Positions 25,789 to 34,712 of a DNA stretch of 64,000 nt are shown one piece after another (the stretch's first letter is position 1; each line of letters begins with the position of its first letter). This stretch comes from Tahibacter harae (GTDB lineage Bacteria; Pseudomonadota; Gammaproteobacteria; Xanthomonadales; Rhodanobacteraceae): contig NZ_JANFQO010000012.1 of assembly GCF_024437735.1 (NCBI RefSeq), positions 62,001 to 126,000 on the forward strand, given 5' to 3'. Below the pieces are notes generated by a model, which was not told where the DNA came from, ran no database searches, and was given only the letters and a program-made list of their open reading frames with translations. Both the position numbers and the translations under genes were made by a program.

Positions 25789-26873
25789 GACTGCTCTGTC
25801 CCCACGGCCGGCCGCGGCGCCGACTGCAGGCCCTGGGCCGCACGCAGGTTGCGCAATTCTTTCAGCGTGGCGCCCAGCACCGGCTCGGCCGCCGGCGCCG
25901 GATTCTGCGCCTCGACCCGGGCCAGCGTGGCCAGCGCCGCGATCACGGCCGGATCGTCCGCGGCAAAGCCGTCCTGCAGCTGCTTGCGCGCCCGCGCCAG
26001 CGCGGCGCGCAGGGCGGCTTCATTGCGTTCCAGCAGGGCAAGCTCGGCCGCACGCAGTTCCAGACCGACGAAGCTGCGCAGCAGGGTCGGATCGTTGACC
26101 GCGCCGTCGGCGCCGCTGCGGCTGATGCGCACGAACTGGCCCAGGGCGCGCCACAGGCGCGAATCCGGATCGGCACGGTTGCCGGCCAGGGCCGCGGCCG
26201 GCGGCAGCTCGGCCACCTGGGCGCGCAGTGCGGCAAGCTCGGCCAGGGCCGCGCCGGCGGCAGGCTGGTTCAGCTGCTCCAGGCTGCGCAGTTCCACCGC
26301 CAGGGTTTCGCGCGCGGTGGCGTAGAGCGGATCCTGCAGCGCGGCCAGGGCCTCGTCGGCGATGCGGTAGGCGCGCGCGGCCGCGGCGGCGTCATGGAAC
26401 AGCTCGTAGCGCTGCTGCGCCAGCAGCAGCACCATCTCGGCCTCGTTCAGCAGCAGTGCGTCGTGGCCGGACAGGCGCTTGTCGGCGAGGTTGGCGATGG
26501 CGTCCTCAAGCACGCGGGCGCGCTCGGAAACGCCCAGCACTTCCTCGCGCAGGGATTTGTTGATGGTTTCGGCATCGCCCAGGCGCTGGCGCAGCAGATC
26601 GCGTTCGCGCCGGTCGAGGTCTATGGCGCGGCGCAGGCCGTCGATATCGGTGCGGGCCAGGGCCAGTTCGGTGGCGATGCCGCTGCTGGCGCTGCCTTCG
26701 CGTGCGGCCTGCCACCAGGCCAGACCGCCTACGGCCAGTGCAGCGACGCCGACGACGAGGCCGGCGGCCGCCAGGGTCCGGCGCGGCGCCGGCGCGGGGG
26801 AACGGGACGGCGTCACGGCCTCGGGCGCGGGTGACGACGCCGGCTGAGCGGAATCGGGCGTATCCATGTCCAT
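25785..26873 (-). CDS. hemX: HemX-like protein
   Basis: A 362-residue protein with a short cytoplasmic Pro/Ala-rich N-terminus, one membrane helix (LAAAGLVVGVAALAVGGLAWW near residues 34-55) and a long coiled-coil/helical periplasmic domain (RTDIDGLRRAIDLDRRERDLLRQ). It is often annotated as uroporphyrinogen-III C-methyltransferase, but no SAM methyltransferase motifs are visible, so that label should be avoided. Gene order hemD-hemX-hemY and the overlap with hemY place it in heme synthesis. Confidence 0.9.
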   Translation of the reverse strand: MDMDTPDSAQPASSPAPEAVTPSRSPAPAPRRTLAAAGLVVGVAALAVGGLAWWQAAREGSASSGIATELALARTDIDGLRRAIDLDRRERDLLRQRLGDAETINKSLREEVLGVSERARVLEDAIANLADKRLSGHDALLLNEAEMVLLLAQQRYELFHDAAAAARAYRIADEALAALQDPLYATARETLAVELRSLEQLNQPAAGAALAELAALRAQVAELPPAAALAGNRADPDSRLWRALGQFVRISRSGADGAVNDPTLLRSFVGLELRAAELALLERNEAALRAALARARKQLQDGFAADDPAVIAALATLARVEAQNPAPAAEPVLGATLKELRNLRAAQGLQSAPRPAVGTEQS

Positions 26874-26949
26874 GTGCCAATCCTACCGAAGAACCGGGTC
26901 GAGGATCAGAACGACCAAGGTCGGCGCAGGGAAAGTTATGTGTCGGCGC

Positions 26950-27738
26950 TCACAGCCGGTGGCAGGCGAGCGCGGCTTCGGCGGCCTGGACCAGATCGGC
27001 CGACAGCGCGGATTTGGCCACATGTACACGAGTGAACCCGTGCTCGCGCGCGAGCGCGGCCAGGCGTTCGCTGCTGAGCACGAAGTCGGCCTCGCGCAGG
27101 GCCAGCACCAGCCCGGGCGGCAGCAGCGTGGCCAGATGGGCCAGGGCCTGGGCGCTGGAAATCAGCACGATCAGCGGCCGCGGCGCGGTTTCCAGGCGGG
27201 CGTAATGCAGCCGGTTCCAGCGCGGCGCGGCGCGCTGGTAGACCTCCACCGGCACTACCCGCGCGCCGCGCCGGCGCAGGCCGGCGGCGAGCAGATCGCG
27301 CCCGCCGGCCGCCGCGACCAGGCCCCAGCGCTGGCCGCGCACGCCGCGCAGGGCGGCTTCGGCCAGCAGGCCTTCGCTGTCCTGGCTGCCGCGCGGCACG
27401 ATCACCTCGCGCGCACCGCGGGCGCGCAGCGCGCGGGCCGTGGCCGCGCCCACCGCGGCCAGGCGCAGGCGCGCCGGCAGACGCAGCGCCGGCAGTAATT
27501 TCCAGGCGAATTTCACCGCCGCCGGGCTGACGAAGACCAGGCCGTCGCCCTGCAGCGCCGTGCGCAGGGCCGCGCGCGCGGCGGCGGGATCGGGCGCGGA
27601 ACGCAGGCTCAGGCCCGGCAAGGTCACGGTATCGGCGCCCAGCCGCTGCAGCCGCAGCAACAGGCCGGCGGCGGTACCGGCCGGCCGCGTCACGATCACG
27701 CCGGCGCCGGCCAGGGGCAGCGCCAGGCGCGCCGCCAC
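26950..27738 (-). CDS. hemD: Uroporphyrinogen-III synthase
   Basis: A 262-residue enzyme that closes and inverts ring D of hydroxymethylbilane. HemD features are GAGVIVTRPAG at the start, LVFVSPAAVKFAWKLL, VGAATARALRARGA and LISSAQALAHLATLLP. The GTG at 27738 begins the conserved domain. An in-frame ATG at 27837 would add 33 poorly conserved residues and overlap the divergent thioesterase start within the palindrome CATG, leaving no promoter space, so the internal start is preferred. HemX follows 76 bases downstream. Confidence 0.85.
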   Translation of the reverse strand: MAARLALPLAGAGVIVTRPAGTAAGLLLRLQRLGADTVTLPGLSLRSAPDPAAARAALRTALQGDGLVFVSPAAVKFAWKLLPALRLPARLRLAAVGAATARALRARGAREVIVPRGSQDSEGLLAEAALRGVRGQRWGLVAAAGGRDLLAAGLRRRGARVVPVEVYQRAAPRWNRLHYARLETAPRPLIVLISSAQALAHLATLLPPGLVLALREADFVLSSERLAALAREHGFTRVHVAKSALSADLVQAAEAALACHRL

Positions 27739-27835
27739 ACGCTGCGGAACGGTCTGGGTTGCAAGCTCAGTCTTGTTACGTTCACCGACCCGTGGCACCG
27801 TGCGCGCCCTGTCCGTCCTGCCCTTCGTAGTACCC

Positions 27836-28312
27836 ATGACCTTAGCCCTGATCCATGCGCTGGAGCGCGAAATCCTCACCGACATCCCGCTGGCCCAGGC
27901 CATGCAGCTGCGCCTGACGGACTATCACGGCGACCGCCTTGCGCTGTGCGCGCCGCTGGCACCGAACATCAACGACAAAGGCTGCGCCTTCGGCGGCAGT
28001 TTGGCCAGTTTGCTGACGCTTTCCTGCTGGGCCCTGGTGGTGCTGCGCCTGCGCGCGGCCGGCGAGGATTGCGATGTCTACGTGCAGGATTCGCAGCTGC
28101 GCTACCTGGCCCCGGTCTGGGGCGGCATACGCGCCGAATCCCGCCTGGCCGAGGGCGAAAGCTGGGACGGCTTTTTCGACCTGCTCGCCGCCCGCGGCAA
28201 GAGCCGCGCCCGCCTGGTCGCCAGCGTCTGCGACGAATCCGGCAAGCCGGCGACGACGCTGGAAGCGCGTTTCGTCGCGCTGCGCCGCGAGGCCAAGTCC
28301 AGCGCTGCCTGA
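27836..28312 (+). CDS. YiiD C-terminal-type thioesterase
   Basis: A 158-residue hotdog-fold protein. LEREILTDIPLAQAMQLRLT, LAPNINDKGCAFGGSLASLL and a closing ALRRE-type beta strand match the putative thioesterase domain of YiiD. The family hydrolyses acyl-CoA or acyl-ACP in vitro in some members; the substrate here is unknown. It is divergent from hemD. Confidence 0.85.
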   Translation: MTLALIHALEREILTDIPLAQAMQLRLTDYHGDRLALCAPLAPNINDKGCAFGGSLASLLTLSCWALVVLRLRAAGEDCDVYVQDSQLRYLAPVWGGIRAESRLAEGESWDGFFDLLAARGKSRARLVASVCDESGKPATTLEARFVALRREAKSSAA

Positions 28313-28391
28313 ACCGCAGACCTGCGCCCCGGCTGATTCCCGGCCGGGCTTGCGGCACAATCGGCGCCGATTGCGCCTACGGAGCTTCCCC

Positions 28392-28808
28392 ATGCGTCGC
28401 TGGCTGTGGCTGCCCCTGCTGCTGTTGGTCCTGTTCGCCGGCACCGCCGAAGCGCGCAGCCGTAAAGACAAGGCCATGGACCAGATCCTGCTCGACTACG
28501 GCGCCACGCTGCGCTGGGGCGGCTTCGAGCAGGCCATCTCCTTCATCGACCCCGAAGTGCGCGCGGCCAGGCCGATACCGACCATCGACATGAACCGCTA
28601 CCGCCAGGTCCGGGTCAGCTACTACCGCCAGCAGTCGCCGGTGGAAGTCAGCAAGACCGAGATCCAGGTGCTGGCCGAAATCGGCATCATCAATGAGCAC
28701 AGCCAGGCCGAGCGCGTGGTGTACGACCGCCAGACCTGGCGCTGGGACGAAAAGGCCAAGCGCTGGTGGCTGGTCAGCGGACTGCCTTCGATCACCGCCA
28801 AGAACTGA
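28392..28808 (+). CDS. Secreted conserved hypothetical protein
   Basis: A 138-residue exported protein with a signal peptide (LWLPLLLLVLFAGTAEA) and a mature domain rich in aromatic residues (DYGATLRWGGFEQAISFIDP, QTWRWDEKAKRWWLVSGLP). The pattern resembles NTF2-like small periplasmic proteins seen in Lysobacterales. The ATG has ggag 8 bases upstream. The function is not recognised. Confidence 0.75.
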   Translation: MRRWLWLPLLLLVLFAGTAEARSRKDKAMDQILLDYGATLRWGGFEQAISFIDPEVRAARPIPTIDMNRYRQVRVSYYRQQSPVEVSKTEIQVLAEIGIINEHSQAERVVYDRQTWRWDEKAKRWWLVSGLPSITAKN

Positions 28809-28931
28809 GGCCGCCGCGGCCCGGAAGCCGCCGCAGCCGGGACAGTTTGATGACCGTCCGGCCATTCCGGCCTATGCGCCGGCGCCGCCGTCGCGGATAA
28901 TCCCCGATCCTCCGCGTATTTCCACCGCCCC

Positions 28932-29375
28932 ATGTCCGAGTTCCTGCATCGCCTGCCCGAGTTCCTGGGCAACCATCCTTTCCTGGCCATGGCGTTCTTC
29001 GGCGTGCTGCTCGCGCTGATCGCGAACGAATCCACGCGCTGGTTCCGCGGCTACAAGGAACTGACCCCGGCCGAGCTGACCCGCCTGATCAACGGCGAGA
29101 ACGCGCTGGTGGTCGACGTTTCCTCCGCCTCGGACTACGAGAAGGGCCACGTGCCCACGGCGCGCAACGTGGCCATGTCCCAGTTCGATCCGGAACACAA
29201 GGACCTGGCCAAGGTGAAGGACAAGCCCGTGGCCGTGATCTGCCGCAGCGGACAGACTTCCGCCGGCGCCGCCGCCCGCCTGGCCAAGGCGGGTTTCACC
29301 CGCGTCTACACCCTCGCCGGCGGCACGGCCGCGTGGCAGGCGGCGGATCTGCCGCTGCACAAGGGCAGGCGCTAG
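28932..29375 (+). CDS. Membrane-anchored rhodanese-like protein
   Basis: A 147-residue protein with one N-terminal membrane helix (FLAMAFFGVLLALIANE) and a rhodanese domain carrying the active-site loop VICRSGQTSAG (Cys104). The domain could transfer sulfane sulfur or serve in sulfur delivery. Related genes (YibN-like) usually lie beside secB or grxC, which are absent here. Confidence 0.88.
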   Translation: MSEFLHRLPEFLGNHPFLAMAFFGVLLALIANESTRWFRGYKELTPAELTRLINGENALVVDVSSASDYEKGHVPTARNVAMSQFDPEHKDLAKVKDKPVAVICRSGQTSAGAAARLAKAGFTRVYTLAGGTAAWQAADLPLHKGRR

Positions 29376-29715
29376 CGATTCCTCAAGGAGCGAGATGAAG
29401 AATGAATAGCTGCCACAGCCTTTCATCGTCCGTTTTCCGGCCCCGTTTTTCCCGCCGCGCCTGAGCCGCGGCCTGCGGTAGGTTTCTGAAGGACGGGCGC
29501 GAGCCCGTCATCCGGCAGGACGGCGCCAGCGAACGCGCGCGCCGTCGCGGGAACACGTCGCCATGGCGACCATTTCCCCGCGATCCAACGCCGGATCGCC
29601 CCGGCATGCCGTCTGCGACGGCGCGCCGGCCGCAGCCGCCATTCGGGAACGGCGCCGGGAAACGCCCGGCGGCGACGCAGCGCGTCGTCGCCCCCGTTTC
29701 TGACGCAGGTCCCAC
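29376..29715. other. Intergenic region without a recognisable gene
   Basis: These 340 bases hold a small GACGGG/CCCGTC hairpin (29492-29509), a possible terminator for the rhodanese gene, and presumably the promoter of the next gene. Nothing else is seen. Confidence 0.4.
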
Positions 29716-30555
29716 ATGATTTTTCCGCATGTACGCGCCTACCTGGGCAGGCTTTGCGCCGCCTGGTCGCTGGGCGTGGCCGGCAGCATCGCCGGCCAGC
29801 TGTACCCCTTTGCCACCGCGCTCGCGATCAACGGCGTGCTGGAGAAGAACTATGCCGCGGTCGGCTGGCTGGTCGCCTGCCATGCCGCGGCCCTGGTGCT
29901 GGAAGTCAGCGCCAAGATGTACGACACGCGCGTGTTCACCCGGCTGTATGCGGCCATGGCCGGCGCCTTCGTGCTGCGCGCGCACGAGGCCGGGGTGGAT
30001 CCGTCCATCATCGCCGCGCGCACCTCGCTGTCGCGGGAATACGTCACCTTCCTCGAACGCGACGTGCCGGCCCTGCTGTACGCGCTGATCGGCCTGAGCG
30101 TGTCGCTGAGCGCGCTGTTCTGGCTGGAGCCCGCGGTAGGCGCCGCCTGCCTGGTGCTGGTGCTGCCGCTGGCGCTGATCAACCAGTGGCTGGCGCGGCG
30201 TTCGCTGGTGCTCAACCGCGGCCTCAACGACCGGCTCGAACGCGAGGTCGCGATCCTGCGCGGCGGCCGTCCGGCGGCCGTGCGGCGGCATTTCCGCGCC
30301 CTCAGCGGCTGGCGCGTGCGCCTGTCGGATACCGAGGCCAGGGCCTTCGGCGCCATGGAGATCACCGTGATCGTGCTGTTCGTGGTTGCGCTGATGCGCC
30401 TGGCCGAAGCCGGCGCGGCCCGCGCCGGCGACGTGTACGCGATCTTCGCCTACGTCTGGCGCTACGTGATGGCGCTGGACCAGGTGCCGCAACTGGTGCA
30501 GCAGGTGGCCAAGCTGCGCGACCTCAACCAGCGCATGGCACACAAGGCCGAATAA
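29716..30555 (+). CDS. ABC-transporter six-TM domain protein lacking an ATPase domain
   Basis: A 279-residue membrane protein with about six hydrophobic helices in the pattern of the type-1 ABC exporter membrane domain (PF13748-like): GRLCAAWSLGVAGSIAGQLYPFA, the coupling-helix region TSLSREYVTFLERDVPALLY and a late VYAIFAYVWRYVMALDQVPQ. No Walker motifs occur in this gene or beside it. It may pair with an ATPase encoded elsewhere or work without one. Confidence 0.78.
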   Translation: MIFPHVRAYLGRLCAAWSLGVAGSIAGQLYPFATALAINGVLEKNYAAVGWLVACHAAALVLEVSAKMYDTRVFTRLYAAMAGAFVLRAHEAGVDPSIIAARTSLSREYVTFLERDVPALLYALIGLSVSLSALFWLEPAVGAACLVLVLPLALINQWLARRSLVLNRGLNDRLEREVAILRGGRPAAVRRHFRALSGWRVRLSDTEARAFGAMEITVIVLFVVALMRLAEAGAARAGDVYAIFAYVWRYVMALDQVPQLVQQVAKLRDLNQRMAHKAE

Positions 30556-30557
30556 GC

Positions 30558-30582
30558 CGGCGGCGGCACGGCCGCCGCCGCG
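30558..30582. terminator. Hairpin between convergent genes
   Basis: A CGGCGGC/GCCGCCG stem sits in the 30 bases separating the stops at 30555 and 30586. A bidirectional terminator role is likely from position. Confidence 0.4.
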
Positions 30583-30585
30583 CCG

Positions 30586-30915
30586 TCACGGCCTGGCCGC
30601 GTAGGCCGAGCACCAGCCCTTGCTACTGACGGTCTTGCCGGGAAACAGCTGGCAGCTGCCGCCGGCGCCTTCGGCCTTGAAGAAGTTGCAGCTGGCACAG
30701 GTCTGGTTGGCCGCGTGCCTGGGGAACTTGGCCGCGTCGACCTGTGCGGCGTCGGCCTTGTAGCCCAGAGCCTGGGCGGTGGGATCGGTTTCCGCGAGCG
30801 GCTCCTGGGCAGGCGCTCGGCCGGCCGCAAGCAGGCCGCCGCCGCCGAACAGGCCGAGGATCAGCAGCGCGCGGCGGCGCGCATCGGTCGCACCGTCGGT
30901 ATGTCGGGTTTTCAT
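30586..30915 (-). CDS. High-potential iron-sulfur protein (HiPIP)
   Basis: A 109-residue periplasmic electron carrier. The twin-arginine-type signal (RRRALLILGLFGGGGLLAAG) suits export of a folded 4Fe-4S protein. Cluster Cys are at 73, 76, 88 and 102 (CASC, SCQLF, GWCSAY). The second ATG (30915) was chosen since ggtggag lies 6 bases upstream of it. It is the last gene of the electron-transfer cluster, in the position of PioC in phototrophic iron oxidisers. Confidence 0.93.
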   Translation of the reverse strand: MKTRHTDGATDARRRALLILGLFGGGGLLAAGRAPAQEPLAETDPTAQALGYKADAAQVDAAKFPRHAANQTCASCNFFKAEGAGGSCQLFPGKTVSSKGWCSAYAARP

Positions 30916-30942
30916 CGCCATCTCTCCACCAAGGAATTGCGC

Positions 30943-31602
30943 TCAGCGCGGCGTGGCGGCCAGCCACTCGGCCAGGGCGCGGATAGCGGCATCGTCCAGG
31001 TTGTGGGCGACGCCGCGCATGATCTGGGCATTGCTGGTGTCGGCGATCCTGCCGTCGCGGTAGTGGCCCAGGCGCGCGATCAGATAGTCGCTGTGCTGCG
31101 CCGCCAGCGCCGGGTAGTAGTCGTAGCGCGGCGCCGTGCCGGCCAGCGGATGGCCGCCGGCGACGGCGCCGTGACAGCCCTGGCAGGGCGGAATGCCGCG
31201 CGCGCTGTCGCCTTCGCGGAACAGGCGCGCGCCTTCGCCGCTGCCCGCGGCCGTCGCCGGCGCTGCCGGCGTGCGCGGGCGCGAGGCGAAGTACGCGGCG
31301 ATATTGCGCAGATCGGCGTCGCTGAGATCCTTGACCTGCGCCGTCATCGGCGAAGCCGGATCGGCCCGGCGCTGGAAGCCGGCGAGGCTCTGGTACAGAT
31401 AGGCCGCACGCTGGCCGGCCAGCGCCGGGAACGCCGGCACCACCGAATTGCCTTCCGGGCCGTGGCAGGCCACGCAGACCGCCACCTTGGCCGCGCCCGC
31501 CGCCGCATCGCCTTCGATGCGGCCGGCCCGGCGCAGGTCCGGCGGGCCGGCCGTCGCCAGTGCCGCCGCACACAGCAGGCCCAGTGCAGTGATCCGTTTC
31601 AT
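30943..31602 (-). CDS. Diheme c-type cytochrome (c4-like)
   Basis: A 219-residue periplasmic cytochrome with a signal peptide and two heme-binding motifs, CVACH (43-47) and CQGCH (140-144), in two repeated domains. Distal Met ligands are probably in SPMTAQ and IMRGVA. Cytochrome c4 proteins shuttle electrons to terminal oxidases, including in iron-oxidising chains. It sits between the cupredoxin and HiPIP genes with gaps of 54 and 27 bases, so all are probably one operon. Confidence 0.92.
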   Translation of the reverse strand: MKRITALGLLCAAALATAGPPDLRRAGRIEGDAAAGAAKVAVCVACHGPEGNSVVPAFPALAGQRAAYLYQSLAGFQRRADPASPMTAQVKDLSDADLRNIAAYFASRPRTPAAPATAAGSGEGARLFREGDSARGIPPCQGCHGAVAGGHPLAGTAPRYDYYPALAAQHSDYLIARLGHYRDGRIADTSNAQIMRGVAHNLDDAAIRALAEWLAATPR

Positions 31603-31656
31603 CCCGGCTCTCCCGTGATCGCCGCCGGCCTGCGGCCTGCGCAGGCCGGCGCGCAC

Positions 31657-32058
31657 TCAGTCGACATCGAAGGATTGCAGCGTGACCGGCACCGGATTCA
31701 CCGTGATGAGGCCGGACATGCTCTGCCCATGCACTTCGCACAGATATGGCACCGAGCCCTGGGTCGGGAACAGCACGGTCTGCTGCCAGGTGCCGCCGCC
31801 GCCGTCGCCCTCGGGGCCGTTGCCGCAGCCGCCGGGGCCGCAGCGGAAGCTGGTCACCGCACCGGGCGCGGACATGGCGTTGTGGAAACCGGCGACCTGG
31901 CGGAAGGTGACCGTGTCGCCGACCTTGATCGTCAGCGTCGACGGCGAGAAGTTGTTGCCGCCCTGGCCGATCACGACCTCGAAATTTTCCGCCGTGGCCG
32001 CGAACGGCAGCAGCAACAGCAGCGGGACGGCGTTGCGCAGGGTGTTCAGTCGGATCAT
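31657..32058 (-). CDS. Plastocyanin/cupredoxin-like protein
   Basis: A 133-residue exported blue-copper protein. The type-1 copper ligands are His59 (GFHN), Cys107, His110 and Met114 (YLCEVHGQSM). A Gly-rich loop (GPGGCGNGPEGDGGGG) is inserted before the ligand loop. A strong Shine-Dalgarno (aaggagag) precedes the ATG. Context indicates a periplasmic carrier for the neighbouring outer-membrane conduit. Confidence 0.9.
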   Translation of the reverse strand: MIRLNTLRNAVPLLLLLPFAATAENFEVVIGQGGNNFSPSTLTIKVGDTVTFRQVAGFHNAMSAPGAVTSFRCGPGGCGNGPEGDGGGGTWQQTVLFPTQGSVPYLCEVHGQSMSGLITVNPVPVTLQSFDVD

Positions 32059-32146
32059 TTCTCTCTCCTTGCGATGTTGTGGACGTGCTTCTCGTGCTGC
32101 CTGAGGCCGTTGCCGGCGAAACGCGCGCAGCCCCTGCGCCGCGCGC

Positions 32147-34699
32147 CTACAACCTGATGTCGAGCAGCAGTCCGATCAGGTTGGCGGTATAGCTCTGCGG
32201 TCCCGCGTCGGTGTACACGCGGTGGTCGATCACGCTGCCGGCTTGCAGTCCCTGGTAGTGCCAGTCCTGCAGGCGGCCGCGTTCGTAGTAGTCGAACAGG
32301 CGCAGCGAATGGCGCGGCGTCAGCGCCAGGCTGAAGCCGAGCGTAAGGCTGTCGACGCGGTAGCGCAGCGGCGAGAACGCGCCCTGCAGCGCAGCCGCGC
32401 CGTCTTCAAAATAGGCCAGCGCCAGCGGCGAGTTGAAGCGGAAGCTGGTGATGCCGCGCGAATCAATCAGGTTCCAGGCCGCGTCCAGCTTCACCCGGCC
32501 CAGGCGCTGCACCAGATTGGCGCCGGCGCTGCGGTTGCGCTGCTTGTCGTAGGCCCACCAGCGCGCGGTGTCGGGAAAGGTCTCGCCGCCGAGCCGGGGA
32601 TCCGGGCCGAACACTTCCTCGTTCACATTGGCCATGACCAGGCGCGAACGGTCGTAGCCGAAATAGGCGCCGGCCTGCGTATCCGGCCCGGGCTGCCAGT
32701 CCCATTGCAGGCTGATGCCGCCGGTGTCATAGGCCTGGCGGCCGATCTGCGCGGCGTAGTTGTTGAAATCGCCGCGCAGATTTGCACTCAGCGTCATGTC
32801 CTCGCGCAGCGCGTAGCTGGCGATCAGGTCGACCTTGTGCTCGCGCCGGTCGCTGAGATCGTATTTGCGCATGGCCTCGACCACCGGCGCAGGCAGGCCG
32901 CCGAAGGGCGCGACGAAACCGGGCAGGCTGGAGGAATAGGCCGGCGCGTACAGGCGGTAGTCGTAGGCGTCGCCGCCGCGCTGCAGCCAGGTGTAGCTGG
33001 CGCGCAGGGTCAGCCGCTCCCAGGCGCGGTTGCTCCAGGCGATCTTGAGGCTGTCGTCGTCGATGCGGCGGCGTTCGCGGTTGCTGGGCTCGTCGCGGGT
33101 GAAGGTATACGTCGCGCCCAGGCTGTTGCGTTCGGACAGGCGCCAGTCGGCGCCGAGGTGGGCGGCGATTTCCTGCTGGTCCAGCGGGATGCTGCGCACG
33201 CGGGTCAGGATGGAGCGCGCCGCAAACGGGTTCCAGATGCCGGTCTGGCCGCCGAGGATGCTGCCCGGCGCGGCGTTCTCGGCGATGTAGCCGTAGTCGC
33301 CGGTCAGCGGGTTGTAGGCAAGGTAGGTGTTGCGATAGTCCTCGCGGTTGAAGCGCAGGCCGCCGCGCAGGTGCAGGCGCTGCAGCGGCTGCAGCGTGAA
33401 GCGGCTGTCCAGCAGCAGCGTGTCGATCTGCAGGTCCGCGCTGCGCCGCGACAGCGCGGCCGGCGTGTTCCAGTCGGCGCAGGCATACAGGAAACGGTTG
33501 GCCGGGCCGGGCTGGCCGCTGCCGTCCTGGTCGATGCCGAACAGGCCCTGGCAGTTCACCGGCGCGATCAGGTCGTCGTCCTGGCGCAGGCGTCCGGCCG
33601 CGGCGCTGAGCGAGAACTCGCCATCGAGCGGCAGGCGCCGGGTCAGGCTGGCGCGCAGGTTGTGATAGTCGTTGTCCGGCTCGGTGGCGAACTGGCCGCG
33701 CTCCACCGGCGGCGCGCTTGCGCCGGGCTGGGACGGCGCGATGCGGAAGGGATTGTCGAAATCGAAGCGGGTGTAACGGTCGCGGTAGAACGAGCCGTCA
33801 TAGCCGAAATCCAGCCGCCAGGCGCTGCCGGCGTAGCGCAGGCCCAGGTTCATGTTGATGGTGCTGTCGGCGACCGGGCGCGGCGTCTCCAGCACGCCGG
33901 CATTCTGCGCAAAAACGAAATTGTAGAAAAACGCGCCGCCGAACGGCCGCGCGCCGCGGCGCCGGTCCTCGCTGAGGCGGGCATAGCCGCTCCACTGCGG
34001 CGTCAGGTACAGATCCAGGCCCAGGCCGGTCTTGCTGCGCACCACCTCCAGGCTGCGCCGCGGCGCGGCCGCGGCGGCCGCGGCCACTTCGGCGCTGCTG
34101 CTGCGCCCGGGTTGCAGGCCGCCGATCAGGCGCAGATCGTTGCCGCCGACGCCGCTCCAGATGCTGCGCGCATCGCCGGAGACCACGTTGGGCAGCTCGC
34201 GCAGGAAGGCTTCGACCTTATAGCTGCCGGCGCGGCCGAAAGCAGCCTGGAAGAACGCATCGTCATCGCTGATGCGGCTGGCGCGGATGTCGGCGTAGCT
34301 GCCGTCCTCTGGCCGGCGCAGGGCGATTTCCAGCAGGCCCAGGATCAGGCCGCTGTCCCATTTCACGTAGCGGTTCCAGTGGCCGTTGGCGTCGTCGCCG
34401 AAGGTGATGAGATAGCCCAGCTGCACGCGGCCGGCATATTCCCATTCGCCAATCGGCTGCATTTGCGGCGACTCGGCCGGGCAGACGTACAGATGGCCGC
34501 CGGGCGAACGCCGCAGATCCGGCCGCAGCCAGCTCATGCCGCGTGCATCGGTAGTTGCGCTGGCCGCGCCGGCGCTGGGATCGAGCTTGTTGCCGCGCCA
34601 GCTGTCCACGCCCACGCCGCTGTCGGCCTGCGCCGCGGGCAGGGCCAGCAGCAGCGCCAGAGTCAGCGGCGCGCGAACTGGTATGCATGTCCTGGGCAT
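32147..34699 (-). CDS. MtrB/PioB family outer-membrane beta-barrel protein
   Basis: An 850-residue protein with a signal peptide (TLALLLALPAAQA) and a body of alternating amphipathic strands ending in a terminal barrel strand (YTANLIGLLLDIRL). The pattern matches decaheme-associated porins MtrB/PioB/MtoB. Such barrels sheath a decaheme cytochrome and carry electrons through the outer membrane. The decaheme gene lies 13 bases upstream. The family's N-terminal CxxC motif is not obvious here. Confidence 0.88.
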   Translation of the reverse strand: MPRTCIPVRAPLTLALLLALPAAQADSGVGVDSWRGNKLDPSAGAASATTDARGMSWLRPDLRRSPGGHLYVCPAESPQMQPIGEWEYAGRVQLGYLITFGDDANGHWNRYVKWDSGLILGLLEIALRRPEDGSYADIRASRISDDDAFFQAAFGRAGSYKVEAFLRELPNVVSGDARSIWSGVGGNDLRLIGGLQPGRSSSAEVAAAAAAAPRRSLEVVRSKTGLGLDLYLTPQWSGYARLSEDRRRGARPFGGAFFYNFVFAQNAGVLETPRPVADSTINMNLGLRYAGSAWRLDFGYDGSFYRDRYTRFDFDNPFRIAPSQPGASAPPVERGQFATEPDNDYHNLRASLTRRLPLDGEFSLSAAAGRLRQDDDLIAPVNCQGLFGIDQDGSGQPGPANRFLYACADWNTPAALSRRSADLQIDTLLLDSRFTLQPLQRLHLRGGLRFNREDYRNTYLAYNPLTGDYGYIAENAAPGSILGGQTGIWNPFAARSILTRVRSIPLDQQEIAAHLGADWRLSERNSLGATYTFTRDEPSNRERRRIDDDSLKIAWSNRAWERLTLRASYTWLQRGGDAYDYRLYAPAYSSSLPGFVAPFGGLPAPVVEAMRKYDLSDRREHKVDLIASYALREDMTLSANLRGDFNNYAAQIGRQAYDTGGISLQWDWQPGPDTQAGAYFGYDRSRLVMANVNEEVFGPDPRLGGETFPDTARWWAYDKQRNRSAGANLVQRLGRVKLDAAWNLIDSRGITSFRFNSPLALAYFEDGAAALQGAFSPLRYRVDSLTLGFSLALTPRHSLRLFDYYERGRLQDWHYQGLQAGSVIDHRVYTDAGPQSYTANLIGLLLDIRL

Positions 34700-34712
34700 C
34701 GCGCTGGCCTCC

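Noticed and set aside
25785-26873. Uroporphyrinogen-III C-methyltransferase activity for HemX
   Set aside because: No SAM-binding or CysG-type motifs are present; only a membrane helix and coiled coil are seen.
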